A stretch of DNA of 64,000 nt from Microbotryum silenes-acaulis (lineage: Eukaryota > Basidiomycota > Microbotryomycetes > Microbotryales > Microbotryaceae): positions 1,550,001 to 1,614,000 of the forward strand of contig QPFY01000004.1 of the NCBI GenBank assembly GCA_003665825.1, read 5' to 3'. Below the pieces are notes generated by a model. That model did not search any database, was not told where the DNA came from, and saw only the letters and a list, made by a program, of their open reading frames with translations. A program made the translations under genes and the position numbers. Below are positions 21,180 to 32,624 of the stretch, one piece after another; positions within the stretch are counted from its first letter, which is position 1, and every line of letters begins with the position of its first letter.

Positions 21180-23107
21180 TCATGCGACAGATTGATGACA
21201 AGGGGAATGTCGGTGAACAGCTGGCGGCAGGACGGGCGCGGCGTTCATCTCGCGAGACGAGCGCGCCAAAGGTGGCCGGACGACGGCCGGGTACGCGACG
21301 TGACTTCGAGGTTGCTGCGACTTGACCGGTCTCGGCAAGTTCTCCTTCCCGATGGGTTCGTGCGATTGACGGTGCATGGACTGCGATGCCCAGCTTTGTT
21401 GTTGCGCGAAGAGAATAGTGGGCTCGGTCGCAGACGAGTGGTGCTCGTAAGGCGGCAGCGGCGTGAGCGGTGTCAGAGGCTCGCAGTCGCTCTCAAAGCA
21501 AGAGTCGTCGGATGAGGCACCACTGCGTGATGAGACGGTGTCGCAAATTGATCTTGCGGGTGATGACGATACGAGGATTTCGGAGGAAGGTGCAGCGGGG
21601 GAGGATGACATTCGGCCCGAGGAGCCGGCGACGTGCTTGCGCAAGGGTGTCGCGGCGGGGTGGGTCCACTCGTAGTAGTTGAAGCGACGACCGGAAAGAG
21701 ACCATTCGCTGACAAAGATGGAAGCACGGGAGTAGAATTGGTGCGAGTACTGCAACCGACCGACGAGGATGGGGAACGTCAGCTCTTGGTTTTGTGCGAA
21801 ACGCGCCTGCGGCACGATGCCGGGGCACAGCAACTTACCTTCTTGTAGACGATGGCGGAAACGGTATTGATGTGCACGGACAAGCACTCGTCGAGCATCG
21901 ATGCAATTTGGAGGACGCGTTCGGACTCGTCAAAGACCTGTCGTAGGGAAGCGAAATAACGCGGGCCTAAGGTCAGCCAGGATGCGCGGGACGCGTTGAG
22001 GTGATGGAGCCCCTGCACCACGGGTGGGGAGGGACCACGCGCCGCGCTTGCTTCGTCACACGAGAAAAAGACAACTTACGCGTCGACTTTGTCCAAGCAT
22101 GTATCGTGCAAGCAAAAGGGACCCGAGGGCGATGTCGGAGGGGTTGAAGGGGATGTAGTCCTTATGGAAGAGCGTGATCTCCATGAGGTAGCGAGCGACG
22201 TGCTGAGTGCGCTGGCTCTCGAGGGGGCCCGTCACACACGCCAGTCGCAACCAAGCCTCGGCCGTCGGGTGACCGATGACCCAGTTTATTGTCGTCAAAA
22301 CGTGACCCTCCATTTGGATGAAAGCCGACTCGTCGTAGGCGCCGACGCACATCTGACACAGCTCGGGCACAGTAGGCACTCGGTCCTTGGCATCTTCGAA
22401 CTTGGCTGCGATCCACAAAGCGGCGCATCCGACGAGCTGGTAGTGCTTCTTGAAGACGATACGTTTCGAGACGTAGCGATCGACGATATTGAGCGCGAGG
22501 TAGAGTGTCTCGGGTCGTAGTCGGTGTTGAAGGTGTATCTCGATCAGAAAATCGACGAGGTAAGGGCGCATGTACCACTGGAGCTCAGGCTGCTGCTCAA
22601 TCAGTTCGACCGATGGTATTGTCTTCGCCTGTTTTGCACGAAAAGGAAATGTGAATAAGGCAGAGGGGAGGAAAAGATACGTGTGAAGAGTGTGAAGAGG
22701 ATTGGCAATTATCAGTATCTTCGCGTCCCGAGAGGTGGCGGCGGAGCCCAGCCCGTGCCTGGTCGGGCACGCGCCGGAAGGATTTTCGCACTGACCTGCA
22801 TCTCGTGCATGTAGGATCGCACATCGTCGCGGTACTCGAGTTCGAGCAGGCTTTGCATTTCTTGATCTGCAAGTGACCGCGGAATCGCCTGCTGTCGTTG
22901 CATCTGCGCGGACATGAGCTCCGGCATAGTGCGCTTGATCGAGTCGCGCAGGGGCGAGTCGCGTCGCTTGCTCGAGCCGCCCGATGACGATGCCGATGAG
23001 CACGTCGAGGACGACGACGAAGACGATGCCGCGGATGGGGATCGCTTCTTGTTGTAGAAGGCGGCTTTTGTCGAAGGAAAGGTTGTGGCGTTTGATGTGA
23101 TCTTCAT
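21180..23107 (-). CDS. G1/S cyclin of the Cln type, 534 aa
   Basis: Exons 23107-22796, 22628-22080, 22012-21839 and 21749-21180 total 1605 nt. Such cyclins activate Cdk1 at Start. The N-terminus is Ser/Lys-rich; then DDVRSYMHEMQ leads into the cyclin box: PELQWYMRPYLVDFLIEIHLQHRLRP, TLYLALNIVDRYVSKR, YQLVGCAALWIAAKFED and VPTVPELCQMC. The second fold includes INWVIGHPTAEAWL and the RYLMEITLFHKDYIPF block. A later segment (HQFYSRASIFVSEW) and a Ser/Pro-rich C-terminus with possible phosphodegron sites follow. The MRPYLVDFL motif and spacing favour Cln/Puc1-type over B-type cyclins, which usually have MRAILVDWL. Upstream there is more than 4 kb without another gene. Confidence 0.88.
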
Positions 23108-26100
23108 GTTCGGCGAGTGGGTGCGAGCACGCAGGCGGTTCGAACGGCGGCGGAGCTATCGTAGGCGAGGAATGATGCCAAAGGCAAATGGAACGCCGGT
23201 AAAGTGGGGTGGAGACGCGAGGCAAATTTCGAAAGTCGCCAGGTTGGTGAAGGCGTGCAGGATTTGACAGTTCGGAGCGAATGGGAGGAACGTAGAGCAA
23301 TAGGTGTGATGTTGTATCGGTCCAGCCGAGAGAAGAAAATGAATTGCGGATATGCGAGTGATCGACGGAGCGGTGATCGCGAAAAGAAGCGATGTGGGTT
23401 TCGTCAAGGAGCAGCGCGTTGCGTAGACGACGAGAAAAGGCGAGGTAGGAACAGCGACCCAAGCAGCGATGCGATGGGAGAGAAGATACAGTCGCGTTGG
23501 AGAGTAAGATGCGACGATACGGAGAAGGTGGAGAGATGGATGGGACGGATGGAAGGGGTAGAAGATAGGCGAGGTAGACGCGAGAAGAAAGTTGGCGCCG
23601 GCGGATCGCAGCAGCAGAAATATGTGGGTGATCGGGAGGTGTTTCGAGATCCGCCGGCACAGAGAGCACAAATGTCAACGCGGCCGCGCGAAAGGGCCAG
23701 CGCGGGTGTGGGCGACGGAGGCGACGGGCGTGCGCGGACCGGGCACACCACGAAATGTGCAATTGCAGAGTTGCACGCGTCGCCGATCCCAGATCAGATC
23801 GTGGTCCAGCATTAGTCCCATTCACGGTGTGCGGGCGGGCGCGTCGGGTCCAACAAATGGCATGCAAAGAACAGTCGGATACATTATTGTGATGTTGGGT
23901 AAGTTTGGTAATAAAAAAGTCACAGAATGTCATTCGAAGCTCGGAGTACATTAAATGTATCGACTGCACCACTTACGTTGGCTTTTGTCATTCGTAGCGT
24001 TACTTGACGCGAGAAAAGATCAAGGGGGGGACCGCCAAAGTCGGAATTCCGCACACACTTCGAAGGCGATAAAAGCCGACGTGAGGAGGCCAAAATTGAG
24101 ATCTGCAGAGATAGGGAGAAGAGTGGAATCAGTTAGTCAGGCTCCAAAACGTTCGTTTAGGCATGACGCGCCGACGAAAAACCTTTGCGAGGAACGTCTG
24201 AAAATTCCAGGCAGGATTCACAGGAGCTAAACACGCCTCTGGTGGAAGAGGTGGGGCTTACGGTGTAGGTGCCTTGGATCGAATTGCTGACAGGCTCTTC
24301 CAGGTTGTGTGCTAGCTCGAAAGACCGAGAACTTGTGACCGTCCCAAGTGAGAGAATTTAGGGGGCGATGATCGATCGGAATCCGACTCAAGTGTGCGAC
24401 GGAATTAGGCTCAGAATGCTAATGCTGCTGGAACAGACGCAGGACGATCTGGGGGCAATAGAATCGGCTTCAGCGCTCGAGATCTTGGTCAAAGACGTTG
24501 CGGTCTTGGGGTTCGAGACTTCGCAGTCTGGTTGCCTGGAGCTCGAAAATATTCTGAAGCCACGACATAAAATAGGTCGAGTCGAACACCTGTTTCCTAA
24601 GCTCGCTGACGGACGTGCTGCTTTTGTAGTATAATTCTGAGATTTCAGGCCCACAGGCCCCCTCTGATGCGAAGTGTGCTCGTCGGCGGCGCGCGCGTTG
24701 AAAGCTTCGGTGACAGAGAGTCGCGGGCGCGGCGCTAGAGCACCGTGCGCTAGAGGTCGCGTGCGCGGCAGCGCGAGCTGGGCGTCCCTGCCCGAGGCCT
24801 CGGCTTCACGACAATGAAAAGAAAGGTGTGCCGATATAATTGAAGCGCCCAAAAATCCCCCTGTCGAGTACAGCACTTGTACTTGATCACGCCAAAACGC
24901 GCCTGAGGAGGCTTTCTCCGGTGCACATTTCGAGAATGAACCGGTAGCGGTCGGCTGCCGCGGGAGAGTACCCCAGTTTCGAAAGTCGTCGCCACCCCCA
25001 CATGCAACCGCAGTAGGAGCCCTCGGCGACGATGTAGCTCAGTTAGACCCTACTCCGAGACAATTGACCCCCAGCGGCTGTGCAGCGTATCATCCTTGAC
25101 TTGTCCTTCGGACACAGGATACCTGAATAAAGAGTCGAGTACGACGACTTTTTCGAATTTCCTCCAGACGCGACGACGCTCGGAGCCGAGCCCGGGTCGA
25201 CGAGGACGACCACGCCTCGGCAGAAATGGAGAAATCATCCAGACCGCCAGAACGGACTTACCACACAGAAATGAAACGATCTCGACAAAAGGCAAAGGGG
25301 AAAGGGGCCGTTATATGTGTGACGTGAAGGTGGGATTGACGTCGGAGTGCCTGGCGCCACGATGGAGCTTTGGGGGGAGGTGTGACGAGATCGTTCAATC
25401 CGAGGCTAGGGCTGGCGTTGCGGGCGCGGCCACAGGGCGATCCTCGGTTCAGCTTCGCTCGGCACCGTCGGGCGCGGCTCCGTTCTGCCCACCGCATCGC
25501 CATGTGGGGGTGTTGCAACGAGTCCGAACAGCGAATCAGTCGTGGTTGCTCAATCGGGCCTGCAGCGACGCTGCTCCTGGCGTCGTCCATAGAGTATCAT
25601 CTGTACTGACCAAAGTAAATGCGAACCCTGAACACACTTCGCAAGCTCGATTCAAGCAGAGAAAAAAAGGCGTTGCGGAGGTCGTGATGTGCACTTGAGA
25701 GCGAGATGATCCTTGAGTCGCGCGAGAAGCGCCGGGCCGGGTGTCGTCGACCGGTGGTGCGACGTAACACAGGGGACGTGTCACTGCGAAAGCCACAACG
25801 TGTTGAAACAGTGGTGTGGGAACCACGTCAGTATACCACTGCTATACTGGTTCATCTTGACCTGAATAGCGTCAGCAAACCGTCACCGACTCACGATCGA
25901 GAGCCTCGCCACAGGATCGCCGGGCTGTCGTGGATCGAGAAGTGAGACAGGGGGTCGAAAAAGGTGCGAGGGCGTCAGGTCGCACGCACGAGAGGTCGTA
26001 ATCGCTGGAGAGGCCGAAGCAGGGAAGAGGGAGTTGATGAGCAGAGGGGTATCGTGTCGTCAAAGAGGTCGTGATCGTTTCGTGTTCGTAAAGGGTCGTA

Positions 26101-27425
26101 ACTCGTAAACCAACTTGCAACAGGGCTAAAGCACACAAGCCTGAGATGCGGACGGTGGCAACGCAGCGACGATCGAGAGGTTCGGGCAGACGCGGTTGAC
26201 CTGGTCATAGCTCAGGTATCCGACCTGGCACCTTTTTCTCCTCTCAGCCTGCTTCATATACTAACCCCGATCAGCGCCTCCTTTCTTTGGCTCGCTCGTC
26301 TATCCAAGGGCATTTTTCTTGTGGGGTAAGAAAAACGGGCCTCGCTGTCTTTCGCTCATCACTCCCACTTGCAGAGCGCTCGAGCGTCTCAGAGTTTCCA
26401 AGTCGAAACGCCCCCTCACTCCGAGTTGCACGCGACAGGATTCCCCTCCTATCGAGGAGTGTGAAACCGCCCCTCCTTTCCAGGCAAGCTGGGCAATTGA
26501 GCAGCCAAGTTGGGTCACACCGGGCCGGTGCTGACTCCGCCAGCACTCAGGGCTGTAATCCTATGATTCTGGCGGTGCAGTGAACAAGGCTAGCCGGAAT
26601 GTATGACTTGAATCCGCATCTCCGGTCTCACAGTCGTCGTCGCCGGTACAAAGTGAGACTCTGTCTAGGAAGAGGCCATGATGGTGTTGTTGCGAGCTAA
26701 TTTCGCGGCTGAGGCTGTGAACCTCGTGCGTACGACATGGTTCCGGAAAAAGGGGTGAGCCGGACAGACCTGGACATGATTTTTTTTACGCCTCAACTAA
26801 AATCAGCAGGATGGCGCTTTTGATAGTAGTGCGTTGAGGATGAAATTTGGCGTGGCAACCTGATGTACCCGGTTGTCGTGGCGCCGCCCTTTTAGAACTC
26901 AGACTCCCACGCCCCTCAGGGTCGATAGGGCTCTGCGGCCAATTTGTCTCTGGAGAGATGACCGGCGCCATGGCCGACAGCCGCCCAGATTCGGACGGGT
27001 CCCTCTCCGTTCAAAACACTGACGAAAAGTGACGTAATGCCATGATTCGGGGTGCGTACGAAGGGGAATCGGAGCTAGCACCTCTTTTGAAGCGCTTGTA
27101 GCGAGGGGTGCCGTCCCGTCCGGTGGTGGATTTTCACTTGCTGCCTCGACTATGGCTGGGAGTTGGGACACGTAGCTCCTGCCTTTCCACTTGTCTCTTG
27201 CGTGACAATTACCTCAAGTACAATAGGAACCAATGCTAATCTTGACAGACTCCGAACCTGATCGGTGTTCCTGACGATATGGAGTATCACTCACTTCTTT
27301 GACCGACGTCGCCGAAATGAGGAAAAGAAATATCATTCTTCCGCTCTCGTCTTTCTGCGAATGCCGTAGTCCACCTCCCCAACAGCACTACGAATACCCA
27401 ATCAAAATATGAGCTGAATTCCAGA
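23108..27425. promoter_or_regulatory. 4.3-kb gene-free region upstream of the cyclin gene
   Basis: Bounded by the cyclin ATG at 23107 and the homoserine kinase stop at 27426. The 800 bp nearest the cyclin is A/G-rich on the plus strand (T/C-rich in the sense of the cyclin mRNA) and may be a long 5' leader. Very long promoters and leaders are common for fungal G1 cyclins. Open frames at 23204-23815, 24388-24876, 25096-25698 and 26271-26583 carry no recognisable motif. A tRNA-like word TAGCTCAGTT occurs near 25034 but without a matching T-arm or acceptor stem. A non-coding RNA cannot be excluded. Confidence 0.45.
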
Positions 27426-28830
27426 TCATAATTCTTTCAACGTGGCCCCTTCGTCATCCACCGTCAATGCCAACCACTCGACATTGATCCCTTCTTCCTT
27501 CCAAAGCGCCTTGATCGCTTCTCCAATCCGGGTCATCTGTGGTGTCGCACCCCCCGAGGTTGTCGACTCGCCCAGAGTGATCTCGGAATCGTCGGTTAAG
27601 ATCGTACCAGAGTTGGAGTCGGCTCCTTTCTCGTTCGAAACGAGGGCAAGGATGGTGGGGCCCGCACCGGACAAGCAAATACCGAGCAAGCCGGGGTGTG
27701 TCGCTGGTGTCATATGGTTGAGGATCTTGGAGAGTCCGGGGATCTACAACATTGCGGCTCGTATGCGTCAGAACGAGAGCTCACAGGCCACGAGGAAGCG
27801 TCGGTCACTCACCAGGCCTTCTCGTTGCGGCTGATGGACTCGGTCACGCATCGCCTCCCAGATGACGTTCGCATTCAGCGGCGATTGGGACAGCGAAGCC
27901 GTCAGTACAGCCAGACGTTGCAAGTTGAAGACCTGTACAGTGAACCAAAAAGCAATGAGTAACCTCCTACTGGGCAACACGCTGCATGGGCGGACGAGTT
28001 ACTCACGACGTCGGCTCGGGGATATGTGTTCGGAAGAGCGCCTCGCGCTTTGGCGGTTTCGACCTCGAATTTGGGTACGACGACGACGACGCCGATGTCC
28101 TTCGAGAAACCGTATCGTACATGTCGCCCGACGCAAACTGGAGGTTGGGGCGGCTCCTCTTGCCCCGGCACTGGCGGCCCTGCGTTGGCCGGGTAGGCAG
28201 GCAAGACCTCCGCGAGGGGGATCGAGGAAGGAGCAAGCTCGGACGCGTCGAGCGTGCGCAAGAATGAGCCGGTGAATCCACCGACGAGTGCAGCGGTCAC
28301 GTTGTCGGGGTGACGTTCGACCATGAGAGCATAGTCTTTGACTCGCTCTTGGCTCAGCTTGAGATCGCCGAGCGCATCCCCGAGCAAGACTCCGGCGACA
28401 ACGGCCGAAGCGGAGGAGCCGAGCCCTCGCCCAAAGGGGACTTGATTCTTGATGTCGACCTTGACGATGGCGGCGGGGAAAGTGAGGTGGTGGGAGAGAA
28501 GCACGTAGAGGGCGACGCGAGTAATGAGGTTCTTGTAAGGGTCGAGCGGGGCCTCGTTCGCGCCTTCGCCGTCGTAGCTGAGCAAGACTTGGCTCTCCTC
28601 GGCGGAGCTAGGCGTGAGGTTGACGTTGAGGGTTAGGTGTCGCGAAAGGGCCAGTCCGAGAACATCAAACCCTGGGCCGATGTTGGCGGACGAAGCTGGG
28701 ACTCTGATGACCCACTGTTTAAGAAGGAAGGGAATGTCGCAAAGAGTTCAGTCCGAGCTCGAGGAAGCTGATTGAGATGGGGTACACTAACGTTGCGTTC
28801 TCCGGCTACGGGAGCTGCGGTGAAGACCAT
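27426..28830 (-). CDS. THR1: Homoserine kinase (threonine biosynthesis), 394 aa
   Basis: Exons 28830-28792, 28714-28007, 27932-27813 and 27743-27426 total 1185 nt. The enzyme phosphorylates L-homoserine with ATP in the cytosol, the step before threonine synthase. It belongs to the GHMP kinase family. Visible features are VRVPASSANIGPGFD near the start (the substrate-binding end of GHMP proteins), the ATP-binding PFGRGLGSSASAVVAG, a HPDNVTAALVGGFTGS block, and the C-terminal GICLSGAGPTILAL typical of homoserine kinase. It is slightly longer than yeast Thr1 because of a Pro-rich insert near residues 205-225 and an acidic/Thr-rich insert before the C-terminus. It is transcribed divergently from the acidic protein gene at 29394. 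Confidence 0.96.
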
Positions 28831-29393
28831 CTTGAGGTAATAAAATTAGATCTGTCGAAAGGACATAAGCCAGTGACTGTGTGAGTGCGGGTGCCGCAGG
28901 ATAATGATGATGCTGCCTCGGTCCGGAACGAGTGTCAAGTCCGAGCCAGGGCGTTCAATGCTGGGGAAGAACGCAGACAAGTAGGAGCAATCAAGATTTG
29001 ACCGGGGAACACTCACAAGATGGAATAAATTCGTCAGCCAACGATGGGGAGCAGTGTCCAGGTGTGAGCGTGGGACGTGTGACGAGCGCTGGGTGCCAGA
29101 ATCAGCTGCGGAGGAAGGCCGGCGCTGCTGAGACGAGCAGCGCACTAATAACCGAGTAAGCTCAGGCTAGCCCGACCTCTAATGATCAATTGGCCGCTCC
29201 TCTCGTTCCCGCCGATCGCTCTATCAACAGCCGCATTCACTCGTTGCCGTTCGGAACAGACTTCATCATCACAAGAGGACGCAGCAACTCGCGTTCATTC
29301 TGTCGATCGCGCTTGCTCCTACCCACGACACGCACCGTTGGCGAGCGGTCCCAATCACAAGTCACACTAATCGCCCGCCAAAAAGCGAGTGAC
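28831..29393. promoter_or_regulatory. Divergent promoter between THR1 and the acidic protein gene
   Basis: 563 bp between two outward-facing ATGs. It contains a palindromic GAGTGTTCC-like area and a TTGACTCA-like half near 28985-29020, but no motif could be assigned with confidence. Confidence 0.4.
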
Positions 29394-32128
29394 ATGAACC
29401 TGGACGATGCGATGCTCGACGCGGCCGTCGAGGTACCAGAGGCCGAGATGAAGATTGACTATGGAGAAGACGACGACGGCGTCGTGGAGGGTGACGACGA
29501 TGCTCTGATGCAGGATGAGGCTCAGACGGTGGCGGTGGGGACGGCTGCTGGCGGCGACGGGATGCTGATGCTGCTTGACGACTCGCTCGCACCGACACCC
29601 ACCCCGGCCATGGATGCAGATGATGAGCCAGAGGCAGCCAACGATAATGGCTTGGAACCAGCAGCACTCTCCATCTCACTGCCCCCCAACACGCTCTTTC
29701 ACTCACCACCGCCGTCGTCCTCGGCTGCCTCCACCTCCACCTCCACCTCCACCTCATCCGGCCCATCGTACACCTCGATCGCACCCCCCACACTCCCACT
29801 CCACCCGGGCTTCTCTTCACCTCCCCTGATCAACGTCAGCTCCGACGAACTGCAACTATCGGCCCTCGGTCACTCGGCCGCCGCCGTCGCTCCTTCGCGG
29901 CTGTCCTCCGCTCCCTTCTCGCTCGGGATGGACCCACCAGCTCCGATTGTCTCTCCGACGCCCATGTTCGACCCCGCCCAGCTCACCGCGAATGACCATG
30001 AAACGAGCGACGCGCGGCCCCTGGTGACACCCTTGACGCACGGAACGCACGGAACGCACGGAACGCACGGAACGCAGCAGTCGCTCTTGGATCCTCAAAG
30101 AGCTCTAGCCTCGCAGCACCAGCATTCGTCCGATGACGTGCAGACGCAGGACCAAGCGATCGAAGCCCTCGGGCCCGGCACGACCCGCGTCGTGCAGGAA
30201 CAACGGCTACGACAACAAAGTGCGGACGATCCCGTGGCCAAGCAAGAGAACGAGGTCATCATTCGCCAGGGTCTGGACGGGCACATCATCGTCGAGACCG
30301 AGCAACGCAACTCGGTTCCACCACCCTCGCCCTCGCTGACGGCCTCGAACGCGAGTGGGAGTGGGAGTGGGAGTGGGGGTGATGATGGGCAACAGCAGCA
30401 GAGGAACGGGGGACAGGTCCGACAGCTCAACTCGGTCAAGGTCGTCGAGGCCGTTGGGGCGTCGAGTGGGTTACTCAAGCGACCGCTGATCGACAAGGCC
30501 GTGCTCGAATTCTTCGGACTCGGCGACGAGGCGGCACTGCAGATCAGTGAAGCCGACGACGCCGAGGAGGGCGGCGAGGCGGTACAGGCGGAATTAGTCG
30601 CAGAGGGGGAGACGGCAGATGCACCACCTCGCCCAGCACCACCTCCGCTCGCACCGACGGTCCTGCTGCAGTTCGGCGAAGACCGGTACACGATGTTTCG
30701 AGCCGCACCCGTCGTCGAAGAGGGGCAAGACGCCGAAGATCTACCGATTCTGTTCGGCGAACGCAAAGACCATCACCTGTACTATGAGCAGATCGAGGCG
30801 CTGTTCGAGGCGTTGCACGCCTCGCTGCCGGGCTTGGAATCAACGCAAGCTGAATATTCTCTCGAGATAGACGGTTTGGGCATCGTCCTCCAAGAGGTGA
30901 GTGCTGGGGCAGGAGATTTCGGTTCGTGCATCTCGATTCTGACATGTACCCTTCATCGATCGATAGGACAACGTCTATACTCGAGAAGTAAGCCTGCATG
31001 ACTTCCATCGTCTCCACAGCGGCTGTGGACTGCCGGGGCGGATGCTGGTCAAGCTTGCCGAGCGCGAGGGGCCGCGGTTTCCGACGGGCTTCAATGCGTT
31101 GATGCAGCATATCATGCGCGTGGCCGATGGGAGGGAAGAGTCCCTTGCTGCGGGTGGAGAAGAAGAAGAGAAGGAGGAAGCGTACGAGGAAGCGTACGAG
31201 GAGGCGGTCGAAGAGGTTAAGGCTGGCGAGGCAGTGGCAGTGGCAGAAGAAGCTGAGGCCGCGGCCGAGGGCTCTCCCTACGATGAGAGAGAGTGGCACG
31301 AGACGACAGAGGGGGGCGAGGAATACGGCGAGGCCGAGGAAGGATCTGAGGTGTACGAGGCAGCAGAGGATGAAGAGGTGGAGGAGGAGGCCTACGAGGA
31401 GCTAAACGCCGAAGACCTGGCTGCTGTCGTCGAGGGAGCGCAAGAGGACTACGTGCTTGCCCAGGACCAGGTGGAAGAAGCGAATGGCGAAGCCATGACG
31501 GCGACTGGTGAGGAAATCAATGGTCATTCGGTCAACGGTCATGAACCTGTGGCAGCGGAAGAACGGATACCCAAGTCGATCAAGGCGTTGCGATCGGAGC
31601 CGCTCGAGCTGTCATACGACACTCCCGAGGGAACCGGTATCGAGCCACCCGCGATTCCGTTGGACAAGCGAGAGGCTGTTGTCGAGGCAGCTACAGCTCC
31701 GACGGAGCAGAATGGGAATGGCACGACCGAAGCGTCGGTCGTTGGGAAGGAGGTTTTTAACACAAAGGGTACGATCCAAGAAAAGAAAAGCATTCGGCAG
31801 CTTAGCTAGGAAGGATCCAGGCTAACAAGGTTTTGTTCCCCTCGCAGGTACATTCAATGTGTCTAGCGAAGTCGTCATCGATTACGATGAGACCCCCGAC
31901 GCACCCACACTTCAGGACGGAGCGAAGCGAAGTCGAAGCTCATTGACCGAGGGGGACGACGTCGAAGCGGTCGAAGAAAAGGACACTAGTGAGTCTTCTT
32001 TCACGATGTCTTACCGTGACTTTGGCGCTAATAGCTCTGCCATTTATCATCTAGACGATTCGAAACGACAACGCCGATCAACTAGTCCTTCGAATCAAGT
32101 CGTCGAGGCCCCCAAGGGCGGAGCATGA
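29394..32128 (+). CDS. Acidic, low-complexity fungal protein of unknown function, 839 aa
   Basis: Four exons: 29394-30896, 30967-31768, 31848-31988 and 32055-32128 (2520 nt). The N-terminal third is acidic and Ser/Thr/Pro-rich, with an STSTSTSTS run and a GTH x3 repeat near 30045. A folded-looking core spans roughly residues 400-570: TVLLQFGEDRYTMFRAAP, DLPILFGERKDHHLYYEQIEAL, then across an intron DNVYTREVSLHDFHRL and REGPRFPTGFNALMQHI. The rest is Glu-rich (EEAYEEAYEEAVEE), ending in a basic motif (DSKRQRRS) that could serve as a nuclear signal. I cannot name the family. The core looks conserved in character and the flanks are probably disordered. Confidence 0.75.
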
Positions 32129-32624
32129 CCACTCGCGAATCCTTCCCTGAACCCCAACCGACTTCCAGATTCTTCTCCCTCTCATCCCGCATGATGGCCA
32201 CGCTCACGCTCACGGACCGTTTTCGACCAACCTAGGAGCCTACTCGAACCTAATGGACCCCATCAAATTCCCTTGACTCGAATTGTCTCGGGCGTAAGAA
32301 ATCCCAATCAGCGTGGCGTGCACCTAACGAACTAACAGTTTATCTCTTCACAGAGCAAGTTTTTGACGTTTTCTAGGCTTTATGCTTTGTTGCATATATA
32401 GGACTAAATCGATGTATTGCAAGTGTTGCAAAGCATTCGACACCGTCTGCGTGGTCGGGAGATACTCTGAGAGATGACAAGACGACATTATGGACGAAAA
32501 TTTCAGACAGAAAGACAGAAAAGACCCCCAAAGAAAAGATCATGTAAATATAAAAAGAACTCCAACGGACCCGTCACGAAGATGACGATCCGATGAGACG
32601 ATACGGTCTGCGAGGACGACTGGC
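32129..32624. other. Convergent intergenic region, 496 bp
   Basis: Lies between the stop codons of the acidic protein gene (+) and the transporter gene (-). It contains AT-rich stretches (GCATATATAGGAC, AAATATAAAAAG) consistent with 3' end formation on both strands. No gene was seen. Confidence 0.5.

Noticed and set aside
23204..23815. 203-codon plus-strand open frame upstream of the cyclin
   Set aside because: Arg/Gly-rich with no domain. It is antisense to what is probably the cyclin 5' leader.
22056..23972. 638-codon minus-strand open frame overlapping the cyclin
   Set aside because: Only its last part follows cyclin exon 2. The upstream two-thirds is intron and leader read through, without motif.
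25030..25075. tRNA-like A-box word TAGCTCAGTT
   Set aside because: No paired acceptor stem, no GTTCRANYC T-loop at proper spacing and no anticodon stem.
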